Assembly (NCBI GenBank): GCA_036346395.1
Contig: CM070599.1
Coordinates: 33,967,232 to 34,031,231, forward strand
DNA: 64,000 bases
Direction: 5' to 3'
DNA from: Hsuehochloa calcarea
Lineage: Eukaryota; Streptophyta; Magnoliopsida; Poales; Poaceae
Shown here in pieces: positions 22,337-32,971 of this stretch. Both the position numbers and the translations under genes were made by a program. Under the pieces are notes generated by a model. That model worked only from the letters and a program-made list of their open reading frames with translations. It searched no databases and was not told the origin of the DNA. Each line of letters opens with the position of its first letter. Positions within the stretch are counted from its first letter, which is position 1.

Positions 22337-23715
22337 GTTGATTGGAGAGGAACTGGACAGAGTATGAGCAAAATAGAATGAAACATAATCAAGGGTGCTC
22401 CATTTTGGCAGGGCCGGTCAGTCTACACAACACATGCTCGCAGACTGCAGGGCGGACTGACCGCATAGAGCACACCGGTCAGACCGGGCCTGACAAAATT
22501 GAAACCCTAGCATTCATCCATTCAAAACGATTTAACAAGAAAGTGCAAGCAACAGATGTACATTGATACTAGAGAACAATGTAGTAGCATAATATGCATA
22601 AAGAAGATGAGAATCGCATGAAAGATCCATATCTATTGAGAGGACAAAAAGAGTAGAGAAGAGGGAATCCGGACAGACCTTCGCGGGAAGGAAGATGACG
22701 AGGAGGAGAGGAAAACTGACAGCAACGTCGGAGGAGTCGGCGCAGTCGAGGGCGGCAGCACTGGGTCGGGAGAGGGAGGGTGGGGGTGACGGTTTCTGGA
22801 GGAAGACGGGGTGAAAAAGTGGAGAGAGGTAAAATGGGAGAGATAAAAGGATAAAAACAGTTGGGAGATAGACATTAAATGCACAGGGAGCATTCAGACT
22901 GGCATTACAGTCACGGTTTGTCCGGGGGAGGTCCGTCAGTCTGGGACGATAACAACGGGTTGACCGCGATTTTAGGACAAGATATTGAAAAGGTGTTGTT
23001 CTTGCTCCAAATACATAAAACACAACATAAATCCTACTTGGAGCAATTTCAACTAGATTGAAGCATCCAATTGATTTCAACATAGTTTTGTAGGGAAATA
23101 GGACAATTTTGGTGGAAACAACATTGAAGGGACCAAAATGGAAAAAAAGGGAATTTTTTCACTTGATTTGGAATGTGTGAGTATGAAACACTATTTTAAG
23201 TCAATATGCTTGAGGTAATATGGCCCAAATAGCAATACTTATTATATGCTAGGATGTGAGTTTTCGGGTTTTGGGCTGTTTTCAGCGAAACTTAAACTTA
23301 AATAACTTTTATTAGGTTGGTATTTTGGAAAACCTATGAATACTAAAAAGTTCATGAATAGCCAACTCTTGGATTTTCATTTTGGGGCCAATATCCTCTT
23401 TGAATAGATTTTACACAAAATTCTAGTTTTGGTCAAAAACTAGATACTAGAAGATCATTTTTGGGCAAAAACTGACTTTTCTTTCAAAAAGAGATATTTT
23501 TTTAGTTCTAACAAACCAAAAACCTTTGAAATACATATTTTAATCGATATAGCTAGTTTTTCATGAGTTTTGATTTTTAATCCACAAATTTTGACTTTTG
23601 ACTTTTGACCAAAATGAGTTGATTTTGAAAGACATTCTAGCATGCTTTTCAGTTTGTTCAAAATAAGAGAGATGTGGTATACATTACCATTGTATAACAC
23701 GCCCTCTAAATGTGT
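22337..23715 (-). repeat. LTR-like and leader block (minus), boundaries uncertain
   Basis: On the minus strand TGTTATACAATGG starts at 23699, preceded by the purine-rich CATTTAGAGGGCG (23700-23712), which looks like a polypurine tract and LTR start. Further left come a T-rich promoter-like stretch, a pyrimidine-rich GC block near 22650-22830, and GGTCAGACCGG-type motifs near 22425-22490. No primer site of the TGGTATCAGAGC kind is seen before the ORF at 22336. It may be an LTR plus leader or two joined fragments. Confidence 0.4.
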
Positions 23716-23749
23716 TTCCCATTTACAATTTTCAAAAAGTGCAAAACCA

Positions 23750-24225
23750 CAGGAGATAAAAAACGACCAATTGGCAAATTCTATCTATCCTTGATTCTTG
23801 GCGAGTCAGTTCATTCCAAGAATTACATCCAATCCTTGAGAGCGCAAGACGATTAAGTCTGCCAAGAAGGATACTCCATATATTTTCAAGGTAAGGTTTG
23901 GGCAGAAGAAACTAGTCCTCATTTCCGAGCCCGGGGAATGGATTATCATAGGGTTAACTAAAGGAGAGATAGGAAACCCATATTTTCCCACAAACTTATT
24001 CAAAACGAAAGAATGCAAAGCTCCTAAATCAAATAAGACTGACGATGGTATTGAATTAACAAGGAACGTACCAAGAACGACATCTGGTGCTGCCTGAGTT
24101 TCCTCTGCTGTGACGTGTTTCACACGTCCCTTCATGAACTGAACCATCAGCTTTGGGGTGCCGCTGGAGGCTGGAACTCCTGAAACTAGCTTGGCTAGAG
24201 CCGCGGCTTGCGCTTCTTTGGGCAA
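23750..24225 (-). pseudogene. Gypsy protease domain, last part before break
   Basis: The frame 24225-23806 contains SVLFDLGALHSFVLNKF, a retropepsin active site in which the usual DTGA/S reads DLGA, so it is probably inactive. It ends DVILGMN, and traces of the following residues continue to about 23760. RT, RNase H and integrase, which should follow to the left, are absent. A one-base loss at about 24205-24215 puts protease out of frame with gag. Confidence 0.8.
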
Positions 24226-25304
24226 CTACTGGCATAATGCCCTGTCTCATTGCAATGAAAACAAGTCACTCCTGTTGCTGAGGAAGTCGGGTTCTTCTGC
24301 TGGTATTGGCCTCCTGATGAATTACAACGGAAGCCATGAGTGTAGGGGCACTGCGCTGGTGCTAGGGCTCTAGACGAGGAAGACTGAAATCTTCCGCGTT
24401 GAGGCGGCTGAGGCTGGGTGAAGCGGGACTTGGGAAGACCTCCCGAGTTGAACTTCTGAGCGGCCATCCACCGCTTGTGGTTCTCCATCTCTTGATGCTT
24501 GCCTGCCTGACGGATAACTTTGTTCACTAACTGTTGAAAGTCAGTGAAGTCATGAGAAATCAGACGGACGGAGAGTACATCATTCAATCCCTCCAATAAT
24601 CGCTCCTACCTGTCTTCATACCTAGCCACGTCTTCTGGAGCGTAACGAGCAAGCTAGTTTAACTTGTGCAGATACTCGCTCACTGAGTAGTTACCCTGGC
24701 GAAGCGAGCACAACTCCTTCAAAGTTATCATGCCTGAAGGAATGTGAGATCGGCGGAAAGCTTGTACGAACTCATTCCAAGTGATTGCTTGAGCATTGGC
24801 ATGAGACATACTGAAGTTGTCCCCCCATTTAGATGTGGGACCATTAAGCTGATGAGAGGTGAACAGGACTCTCTCGCGATCTGTGCATTGAGCAATGTCC
24901 AACTTCTTTTCAATAGCCCGGAGCCAATCATCTGCATCTATAGGTTCTGTGCTGCAAGAGAAGGTTGGCAGACGCATCCTCATACACTCTAACATGGTTG
25001 CTCTTAGTGGAGGTGGAGGTGCATGAGTTGATGTTGCTGCTGCTTGAGCATTCTGATTGTTGCTGAGAGACTGAGCCAACAGATCAATTAGATGAGTTTG
25101 ATTGGCCATCATCTAGTGCCAATTAGGTGCTTCTGTCAGGGGAGGTGGTGGCTGCTGAACTGCATTCTCCTGGTAATCAGCATCCTCGTTTCCTTGTCTC
25201 CTGGCGTTGCCACTTCCGATACGAGTAGTCATCATCTGCTGGATCCTCCAAAGACTTAGAAGAGAGAAAGAAAGTTCTAAGGAGATAAATCTAAAATAGC
25301 CCAA
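24195..25304 (-). pseudogene. Gypsy gag (retrotransposon gag with zinc knuckle)
   Basis: One reading frame on the minus strand runs from MMTTRIGSGNARRQGNED (about 25237) through a TAG at 25110-25112. It continues with the capsid-like domain (DADDWLRAIEKKLDIAQC and LTSHQLNGPTSKWGDNF), two more stops near 24651 and 24597, and the zinc knuckle CFHCNETGHYASSC (C-x2-C-x4-H-x4-C, intact). This is a typical plant Ty3/gypsy gag. Three in-frame stops show it is dead, although the frame is otherwise preserved, which suggests moderate age. Confidence 0.88.
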
Positions 25305-25492
25305 GAACCAAACAAATACAAGGCAAAGAACAAATTATCCAAATAGCTCTTTTATTAATTATAGCTACCACAAAGGATATTAGTAGCTCATAATTCGCGT
25401 CTAATGATAAACTAAGGATAACATTTAAGGGGTAACTCGGGTGTAGTCTGGCTCGCTAGAACTAGCCTCGCTTGCATTGTAGCGAGCCAATT

Positions 25493-25909
25493 CTACTTCT
25501 GCGGCCTGCTATTTTTCTTCCGCGGCTTGCAGCCTCTCCTGGGTGGTATGCAGCTCATCCAGGGTATGACAGTAGGCATAGTCCATAACCTTTGCCAATC
25601 CCACCTCGTGTGTGAGCGGAAAGCATTGCCGTGACGGGTCATAATATGCATCAGGTAATAGTGGAACCTGGTGCCGTTGAGGCGGTGATCATAAATGTAG
25701 CAGATTCGGCGGACTGCTTCTCTTACTGGATCCTGGAGGCCCTCAGAGAAAGTGTCTCGTTGCATCGGAGCGTCGAAGATGTGGAAATGTGTGTTTGGCG
25801 AAAGGTTGGAGTAGAGTATCACCTCTACCCTCCAACGGTCTTGATTTCCCACCTTGTACTTGTAGCCCCCGAATGTTGGCCTCTCATCGAAGTCTAGATG
25901 CTGCATCAT
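25493..25909 (-). pseudogene. Upstream ORF of the gag-protease element
   Basis: A 138-codon minus-strand frame (MMQHLDFDERPTFGGYKYK at its start) lies between the primer site at 26135 and gag at 25237. It resembles accessory proteins of unclassified grass retroelements (phrases WRVEVIL and DPVREAVRRICYIY). I do not know its function. Extra ORFs upstream of gag are known in some Tat and Ogre-like gypsy elements. The interval 25305-25492 is AT-rich and non-coding. Confidence 0.4.
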
Positions 25910-26122
25910 CTCCCAGAGAACTGGGGCCTAGTGTCCAGCGAAAACTACATGAGAAATGACGTTCGGTACTTCGGCCATCTACAATTTTTGAGAGAGATGA
26001 GTTAGTAACCATTTTAAAGAGAAGGGTTGAGATATGACACCAGAATACCAAAGTATTCTTAGTTTTCAAAAATAAGTCATTAAGGGTTTTAACCATTATA
26101 TACGATGACCTACAGTCAATAT

Positions 26123-26135
26123 GGCTCTGATACCA
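26123..26135 (-). other. Primer-binding site (minus strand)
   Basis: TGGTATCAGAGCC on the minus strand is a perfect initiator-methionine-tRNA primer site. It should be joined directly to the end of a 5' LTR on its right. Instead the base to its right belongs to a copia pol fragment (26136-26896). Confidence 0.85.
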
Positions 26136-26896
26136 CGTCGTTGCGGACAAAGTTGTTTAACTCTTCGTGCACAGCGTTTGCCCAATCCGGATCATCTAGT
26201 GCTTCATCTACATATTTTGGCTCAATAGAGGAAACAAACGAGTAATATTCACAAAAAGAAGTAACATGGGATTGAGTTAGAACATCCTTACAAATATTAC
26301 CCAAAATTTGATCAATAGGGTGATCTTTAGCGATTGCATTATGAATCTTTGGATGAACGACCGTTGTATGTCCATCTTCCACATCTTCAAGTTGAGCATG
26401 ACTTGGCGTAGCAGAGGTAGGAGGTTCAATTTGAGTGGAAGAAGAAGGATTATCGTTGTCTTCCTTTGGCTTGATATAGCCAAGTGTCGTATTCTTCGTA
26501 GCTTGTCTCAAGCCTTCACCACCAACATCATCTAAATTTTCTTGCTCTTCTTGAAAGCTGTTAGTTTCATCAAATTGAACATCACACGTCTCCTCAACTA
26601 AACTGGTAGTTTGGTTGAAGACACACTAAGCGCTACTATTTGAAGGATAACCAAGAACAAATCCAACGTTGCAATGACTTTGAAATTTTGAAAGGTGGAC
26701 AACTTTTCTTTAAACGAAATATTTGCAACTAAAGACACGAAAATAAGAGATGTTTGGTTTTCTTCCAATAAGGAGCTCGTAAGAAGTCTTTTTAAGAAGG
26801 CGATGCCAAAAAACCGATTTATAGCATGACAAGTGGTATTGATGGCTTCCGCCCAAAAATCATCGAAAGTATTGTACTCATCAAGCATTATCCTAG
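26136..26896 (-). pseudogene. Copia integrase-to-RT fragment
   Basis: The minus strand starts at 26896 within copia integrase: RIMLDEYNTFDDFWAEAINT, then NRFF, then a decayed stretch. It continues through the acidic linker to the start of RT (26511-26140), where FVSSIEPKYVDEALDDPDW and HEELNNFVRNDV are clear copia signatures. It stops abruptly at the primer site at 26135. Both edges coincide with functional borders of a gypsy element. Confidence 0.85.
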
Positions 26897-27930
26897 TGTC
26901 GAACCCGGGAACAAAGGATTCTGAATTCTCTGTGTTTCCCATACTAGTCCAGGAATTCTAGTGTGCATAGTCCAACAAAAATGTCATCACAATCATATCA
27001 CATATTTATTTAATATGAATCAGAGTTTATTACAAAATGGGGCCTGAGGCCAATTAAAGTAACACAACGGAAAGCAAATAAGTAGTAGACCACACAATGC
27101 GCCATAAACAATCGTCTGGGAGCATATGCCTAAACGTCTGGATCCTCACCGCCTGGATAGAAGTTTTCTCCTGAATAAATATTATTCAGTAAGAGTGAGC
27201 ACAACTTCCGTGCTCGCAAGTTACACCCAATAGAGAAACAAAAGCAAATAAGTAGTAAAATCATTTTAAAACAAAAAACAAAGTTTAACTTAGAGTGGCT
27301 TTGCTCAGCATGTCCATGATCGTGGACACGGCTATTCGAATAGTTTTACACTCTACAGAGGGGGTACAACCTTACCCACAAGAGATAATTTACTCTTTAA
27401 ATCGGCCAATACACGCTTCCTTAGGCGTGCGTCTAAGCAATTATCACAAGGCGTTTCAAATGTTCTACCTCACTGCTAATACGTCCGCTAAGGTTTCACT
27501 TCCATTGGGTGAACAACCAGCCGGAAGCCCCCTCTTGCGCTAAGTGGGAACACTATTTTACCAACACCAACTCAACAAAATGGCATATAAAACAGTGAGG
27601 TATGACAAGTTAATAAGCCTAGTTCCGCTCATGCAGAACATGTGGTAGTACGGTGGAGCTTTGCAAGACACGGCCCAAAGGTCGGTCTTTAATTGACTTG
27701 GCCGACTTCCAAAATTAATCCCTGGGCCTCAATCCTACCCGGAACGAGCCCGTGCATAAACCTGCACCCACCAGCTATCCATTCCACCCAAGTCCAAACC
27801 CATTTTTCATTTTTGTTTTACAAAGATATTTGCAAAAATCCACCATGACAAATCAATGTCATATGTTTTTAATCAATACTTGCTATTTTAGCAAAAATTC
27901 TCCAAAATTAAATATTTGTGATCTAAGCAA
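26897..27930 (-). repeat. Gypsy LTR (minus), right border uncertain
   Basis: On the minus strand this block ends CCCGGGTTCGACA at 26897, a familiar terminus of grass gypsy LTRs. It contains GGCCTCAGGCCCCATTTTGTAATAAA near 27030-27055 (a polyadenylation-like signal within R) and the usual AT-rich U3 to the right. No 5-bp duplication is found for it. The right edge lies somewhere before the methyltransferase-like exon that starts near 28017. Confidence 0.55.
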
Positions 27931-28016
27931 TGCCTAAGCATATCTTTATTTGCAAATTATTATTTGACTATGGTAACGAGGAAATGATGATTCAACGTAC
28001 AATATTGCCTATAAAT

Positions 28017-28387
28017 ACAGTTGCGTTAGAGCTTGGAATTCCAGCATTTTTAGCAGTGATTGGAACACAAAAGCTACCTTCCCATGACAATGCATTTGAC
28101 GTCATCCACTGTGCAAGGTGCAGGGTCCATTGGTATGCGAATGGCAAGTATACTATTTCTTCACAGCATTTATATGAAGCTACTGTAATATCTACTTTAT
28201 TTTTTTTAGAAAAGTGAATTCTTTGTTTTCTTGCAAATTCTTGTTTGATTTTTATTTGCTACTGGGGATGTGCAGGTGGAAAAACCATTATTGGAGCTTA
28301 ACAGAGTGCTCAGGCTTGAAGGATTTTACATTTGGTCTGTAGCCCCTGTATATCGTCAAGAAAAAAGAGACCAAGATGACTGGAATG
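28017..28387 (+). pseudogene. PMT-type methyltransferase gene fragment (two exons)
   Basis: The first exon (28017-28143) encodes LGIPAFLAVIGTQKLP and FDVIHCARCRVHWYANG; the second (28276-28387) encodes PLLELNRVLR and PVYRQEKRDQDDWN. These are hallmarks of the SAM-dependent PMT family (QUASIMODO-like, DUF248) of Golgi pectin-related methyltransferases. The intron 28144-28275 has a GC donor (GCAAGT) and a TGCAG acceptor. One extra A in the second exon (GGAAAAACC) breaks the frame, and the rest of the gene (normally over 600 residues) is absent. Hence it is a captured or duplicated fragment. Confidence 0.85.
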
Positions 28388-28566
28388 GTTTGTGTGCATG
28401 CCATATTTTATTATCTGTCATAGTTTAAGCTACTAAGAAATAGTTGTCCAATTACAAATTCAATGCAGTAAGAACATTTGTTTTTGCATGGATGATTTAA
28501 TTATTGCCCGTGCATAACAGTGCATAGGATTGCACATATGACTTCAGTTTGTAATTTATGTACCAG

Positions 28567-29440
28567 GTTTCAGCTCTACAAGGAGAACAAGGACACCCAA
28601 GCATACCATACTATTCATCTGAGGATGACATTAGAAGTTTCTTTGAAGGATGTGGCAATATCACTGCACTGGACTGCATGACTTTTCCCGAGACCGAGAA
28701 GTTCAGGGGTATTGTCATTCTCACATTTAAGGTCTGCTTCTAAATCTGCTTTGCTTTCTTTTAGTTTAGCATTCCTGTTCTTGTAGGGATGTCAAATTCA
28801 CAAGTGTATCAAAGTACCTAAGACATTTTTCTAATGTACTGAACGTGCAAAGTTTTGATGGCACTAGAGTTTGATTCAAACTAATTATATTCAAATGGCA
28901 ATCTGACTTGTTCACGGTTCTTGTGTAGAAATTGTAGGTTTAGTTTCCAAATCCTCTTATGCCATTCATCTGTATGGGCTTGGTTGTGATGGATGTAACA
29001 ATTCTTGTGGTACAACTTTTGAGCAACTCTTATGTTCCATTTAATTTTATACAATCCATCAAAGTCAACTGGATACCAGCATAGGACATCTTGATCTGTT
29101 ATTGTAAATCATTCACATGCATTGTTAGCAGCATGCTTTTGGCCATTGCCTTTGTTTGGAGATTGGAACCTGACTGACTTCTCTTGTCCAGACTGACACC
29201 GCCGCACAAAGGGCATTGGCTCTTGATGGTGCAGATATGTAAGCACATCACCTTCTAAATGTTACCCCTTCTTTGTTTTAATCATAATTCATAAGCGATA
29301 ACATTTTTGTTAACCATTTCAGGGGAGGATTTTATTTGAAAATCCAGCCTTACAGATCTAACCGTGAAATATAAGATTTTGCACCAAAGATGGTAGAGGG
29401 ATACAATAGGATTTTGTACATAGGCGGTGGTGCCCTGTTA
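28567..29440 (+). pseudogene. PHIP1-like RRM gene fragment (three exons)
   Basis: The exons are 28567-28731 (IPYYSSEDDIRSFFEGCG and CMTFPETEKFRG), 29192-29238 (AAQRALALDGAD), and 29323 onwards (GGFYLKIQPYRSNRE, then TAA at 29372). Homology resumes past the stop with APKMVEGYNR up to about 29440. Introns have GT-AG borders and correct phases. The sequence is the second RNA-recognition motif and the linker of the phragmoplastin-interacting PHIP1 family. The beginning of the RRM and everything downstream are missing. It lies on the same strand and just after the methyltransferase fragment. Confidence 0.85.
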
Positions 29441-30798
29441 AACAAAAATTTAGCGTGCTTATGTTAATCCTTTCCCACGTGAAGGTATCCAACTATCCAT
29501 GGGAGACCTAAAAGTCACTTAAAAGTAATCTTTTTGTTTCATATCATTGTGAATGGATGAAGCATCACCTTTTTGTGATTTGATTTGAACTCACAACATT
29601 TGTAATTTTATATAATCTCAAAAATTGTTGTGAACATGAATATCTGACCAATATAGAGAAATCACTAACAATATCAAGGTCAGCAGCAGTCATACCACAT
29701 GCTTCATATTATTTCGTGGCAAAATTCCATGAGGTAGGGCGGCAAGATAAGCTTCTGCCATACTGCCCCGACGTTGTCCCAATCCGATGGATGTATGAAA
29801 GGAGTAAATACAGAGATTTATAACGAACAGATATTAAAAGTGATCTCTATCGTTCGATTAAAAATTAAATATTAAGATTAAATGTTATAATTTTTTTCCT
29901 GCTGTTGATGTAGTATTTTCTACTGTTACTACAGTACTACAGTAAAATACTGCTAACTCTCTCACAAAAAACACTATTCACCAGTGGCAATCTTGCTGCT
30001 ACTGGCAGAGCAAGGACCATAGTCCACCAACTGTAAGGACTGCATCTAAACTTCTAGAACAGAGCAGAAATAAAGGTTGTACATAATAAGTAGTTTATCT
30101 GGATTTGGTTTTTAACTTCTTTCAAGAAAGGAAGCTAGCAATTTCCTAAGGAAACAATTTTCAAAATAGATGAATAGATCTGTGGAATATAGAGGGTTCC
30201 AAGCAACATTCTGGAAGAGATGGGAAAACAAGACAGCCAAATCTGTCCTTCAGTCACTAAAATAAAAAAAAGGCAGGCCTCCTGAGCAGAGCTCAGCTGG
30301 ATATGACAGTATAGGACCTACCCATTAAGTGCACAAGAAGAGATCTTTCGGTGCTTAAACATTCAGATACTTAGATGAGAATCAATGTATAATGATTCTG
30401 ACAGAACAACATCTGACACTGACAACAGATGCCCATCCGTTCTTCAGTGCATTTCTATTCACAATGCCTCCCATTTATCCTCTGTAAATAACATGTCGAG
30501 GAGCAGAAAGGCAAGAAAAAATCAGTACCAGCTGCCTAAAGACAATGAATGCCTTGTACAAACTAGAAATGCACTCGAATCTACGATTCTTCTTGTCTGT
30601 GTTAGAAACGAAGTATTTAGCTACACTCCAATCCTTCAGATCAGTAGTTACAGCGTTCTATTCAGTTGCACAAACCATTCTGAGTATTTCTTTCTTTCTT
30701 CTATTGAGTGGGCACTTGCAAGATGCAAGAGCAAAAATACAGAGGTACCAATCAAGCCACAAACAAACTCAGCAGAGCAGACTATACTCCACTGACGA
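29441..30798. other. Intergenic DNA with a hairpin; likely 3' flank of BTB gene
   Basis: No recognisable ORF homology. A near-perfect hairpin lies at 29910-29954 (GTAGTATTTTCTACTGT pairing with ACTACAGTAAAATACTGC), possibly part of a small MITE. The right part, roughly 30450-30798, probably holds the 3' untranslated region of the minus-strand BTB gene; I cannot place its polyadenylation site. Confidence 0.5.
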
Positions 30799-32163
30799 TC
30801 AGATGATCGGCGGCGGCGGCGTCTCCCAGACGTCGAACACATTCTCCTCGTTGTGCAGGGCGAAGAGCCGATCGCCTCCGATGGAGAAATCGCAGATGGC
30901 GCCTCCGTAGCTCCGCCTCAGCGTCGACGTCAGCACGTACTCGGGGCCACTGAACACCGAGATGCTGTCGTTCATTGACGAGAAGAGCTGCCCGCCGTGT
31001 GTGGCGAGCTTTGGGTAGCAGCTCTCCTCGCCGGGCACCTTCCAGTTCATGAGCTTGCTCCGGGAGCTCCACCGCACGGCGCCGTTGTTGCTCCTGAGGT
31101 CGAGGAACCCGAGGTCGTCGTACTGGTTAATCACGCAGACCGACCGCTCGTCCTCCATGGCGACGGCGTGGAGCACGCGCTTGTCCTCGAGCGACGTGGC
31201 CGTGCCAGCGTCGGACCACGACCAGACCACGTCCTTGTCCCGGAAATCCAGCAGGCCGATGAAACAGTTGTCCGTCTTGGGGAACAGCGTGGCCACCATG
31301 AGCGCGTTGGTGGCGTCCAGCCATTGGAGCTTGTCAGCGTCGCCAAAAGCGAAGCCCGGCGACTCGTAGAAGAAGTCGGCCTGGTCGCCGGTGGCGCGGT
31401 CCCAGACGCCGATGCCGTACTCGTTGAGCCGGCCCTTGCAGCTGGCGAAGATCCTCGAATCCTGGTCGAACGCCAGCGCGCCGGCGGTGAAGGACTTGGC
31501 CTGGTGGTCGTGCGCGACGCGGAAGCGGTGGCGGAGGTCCCCGGAGACGGCGGAGAACGCGGCCATGCCGCCGTCGCACTTGCCGAGCCGCTCGCGCGCG
31601 GCGATCATGAGCGTGGCGGCGTCGAGGTAGGCGACGTCGTTGACCTGCGAGTGGTCGAGCGACACCGGGCGGCGCTCGTCGAGCATCCAGTTGTAGACGT
31701 GCACGGCGCCCCCGTGCGCGACGCAGCACCCGCCGTCGGGCGCGGCCCGGATGGCCGTGCCGTCCCCGGGCGCGAGCCCCGGAACGGACGCCGCGAGGCG
31801 GAGCCGATCGCCGTCGAACGCGCCCCAGCGCGCGGCGCGGACGTGGTCGAGGAGGCCGTAGTAGAGCGCCTCCCGGTAGAGCAGCTTCTCGGGGAGGTGC
31901 GGCGGCACGTGGAGGCTGCCTGCGCGCAGCAAATCGAGCAGCACCGCGAAGCACGCCGGGTTGCGGTCGATGAAGTACTCGGGCACGCCTCCTCCTCCCC
32001 CTCCTCCCCCGCCGCCGCCGGAGGGGGCCACGTTCCAGGAGGAGTCGAGCAGCGCGCCGAGCATGGAGTCGCGGCCGGCGTTGGCGAGCGTGGTGGTGGT
32101 CGTCTCGAACGCCTGCCCGCCCACGTTGAACCGCACGCGCCCGCTCCCCAGCCTCGCCGCCAT
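30799..32163 (-). CDS. BTB/POZ (KCTD/T1-type) protein with C-terminal beta-propeller-like region
   Basis: This intronless frame of 454 codons encodes a plant protein of the At2g24240/At5g41330 type, in which an N-terminal BTB domain is followed by a WD40/YVTN-like propeller. BTB blocks are RVRFNVGGQAFETTTTTLA, DSMLGALLDSSW, EYFIDRNPACFAVLLDLLR and EALYYGLLDHV, spanning about residues 9-110. The remainder carries repeated blade-like motifs (for example VHVYNWMLDERRPVSLDHS and GIGVWDRATGDQADFFYES). Such proteins are thought to act as adaptors, possibly for Cullin-3 ubiquitin ligases; that role is inference. An eleven-glycine tract interrupts the BTB domain at about residues 49-59. I start at ATG 32163 (context CCGATGGCG) because the codon at 32190 is GTG. 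There are no internal stops, and the high GC content is typical of grass genes. Confidence 0.93.
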   Translation of the reverse strand: MAARLGSGRVRFNVGGQAFETTTTTLANAGRDSMLGALLDSSWNVAPSGGGGGGGGGGGVPEYFIDRNPACFAVLLDLLRAGSLHVPPHLPEKLLYREALYYGLLDHVRAARWGAFDGDRLRLAASVPGLAPGDGTAIRAAPDGGCCVAHGGAVHVYNWMLDERRPVSLDHSQVNDVAYLDAATLMIAARERLGKCDGGMAAFSAVSGDLRHRFRVAHDHQAKSFTAGALAFDQDSRIFASCKGRLNEYGIGVWDRATGDQADFFYESPGFAFGDADKLQWLDATNALMVATLFPKTDNCFIGLLDFRDKDVVWSWSDAGTATSLEDKRVLHAVAMEDERSVCVINQYDDLGFLDLRSNNGAVRWSSRSKLMNWKVPGEESCYPKLATHGGQLFSSMNDSISVFSGPEYVLTSTLRRSYGGAICDFSIGGDRLFALHNEENVFDVWETPPPPII

Positions 32164-32717
32164 CGGCGCCAGGAACGAACTGATCACCACACTACACTAT
32201 CCATCCCCCGCGCGGCGCAGGAATCTCCCTCCAATCAAACCTTGGATCGCCGAGAACCGAATGGTGATTCGGCTCTGAATTTGGGTGGGGAATCGTACGA
32301 GCGCGTCCGTATCCGGGGGGTTGGGTTGGGGAAGGTGAGCCGCGGATTGGGTTACTTATGTATGCAGCGTGTATGTACGCAAGTGTAACGGAACCCAGCT
32401 TGATTTGCCGCTTCCTTTTGTTGTTGTGGCGTGATGGGGGGCGGCGGAGGCGGCGGAGGTTAAAGGAAGGGAGCGGAGGGAGGAGGCGGGTGGGGCACAG
32501 GACGGGGTCGCGAGCGAGAAGAGATGGGATGGTGGTGTTGCTTTGGCGTGACGACGGCGTCTGAACGGAAGAAGTCTCCGGTTTCCGCGGGTGATCGAAA
32601 AAAAAATTAAGTAAAAGTTATATTTTTATTTATTTAATTAAAATCCAATCATACTATATACTAATACAACGACAACAGCAATTAACTTCAACTTTAAAAA
32701 AATAACCGAGTTAAAAA
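32164..32717 (-). promoter_or_regulatory. 5' leader and upstream region of BTB gene, with a small uORF
   Basis: On the minus strand an upstream ATG at 32204 opens a six-codon uORF (MDSVVW, stop at 32184-32186) that ends about 20 bases before the main ATG. The region up to about 32560 is GC-rich with GGCGGCGGAGG-type repeats, as is common around grass gene starts. I see no certain TATA box. Beyond 32590 the sequence becomes AT-rich up to the copia A1 LTR. Confidence 0.5.
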
Positions 32718-32971
32718 TGTTAAGAAATCGGGCTCAATCTCGGAAGTCCTGACCCAATTGAACTCCTCATCCCTGAAGTCTATAAATAGAGGAGTCATCC
32801 TCATTATAATCTCTGATTATTCTGAAACAATAAAGCGAAGCCTGAAGTCCCCTCATATCTTTGTGTTCAATCTATTATTGCGTCTTATGTTCTTGATTCG
32901 TTCTTACGATTCTGCATATTGTACACGAGGTATCCGCTCAGACTGGACTCGCGAGCGACGGTTACTCAACA
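32718..32971 (+). repeat. 5' LTR of copia A1 (254 bp)
   Basis: It starts TGTTAAGAAATCGGG and ends ACTCAACA. TATAAATA is at 32781-32788 and an AATAAA signal near 32827. It matches 45897-46107 along most of its length. The sequence after it, CGTTATCAGCACGA, is a common junction of plant copia elements and is the likely primer-binding zone; it does not match the 3' end of initiator methionine tRNA, so the primer is unclear. The five bases before it are A-rich and give no informative target duplication. Confidence 0.8.

Noticed and set aside
22532..23083. 183-codon minus-strand ORF, S/P/F rich
   Set aside because: Pyrimidine-rich LTR or leader sequence; composition explains the open frame and no motif is present.
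31334..31954. 206-codon minus-strand frame within the BTB gene
   Set aside because: Out-of-frame, arginine- and proline-rich reading of the same GC-rich DNA.
32164..32190. BTB protein start at 32190
   Set aside because: The codon there is GTG; the first ATG of the frame is at 32163 in a good context.
30997..32388. 463-codon open frame on the plus strand, opposite the BTB gene
   Set aside because: It is a shadow created by the GC-rich codons of the real gene; its peptide is rich in V, E, A and R with no domain, while the minus frame has clear BTB motifs.
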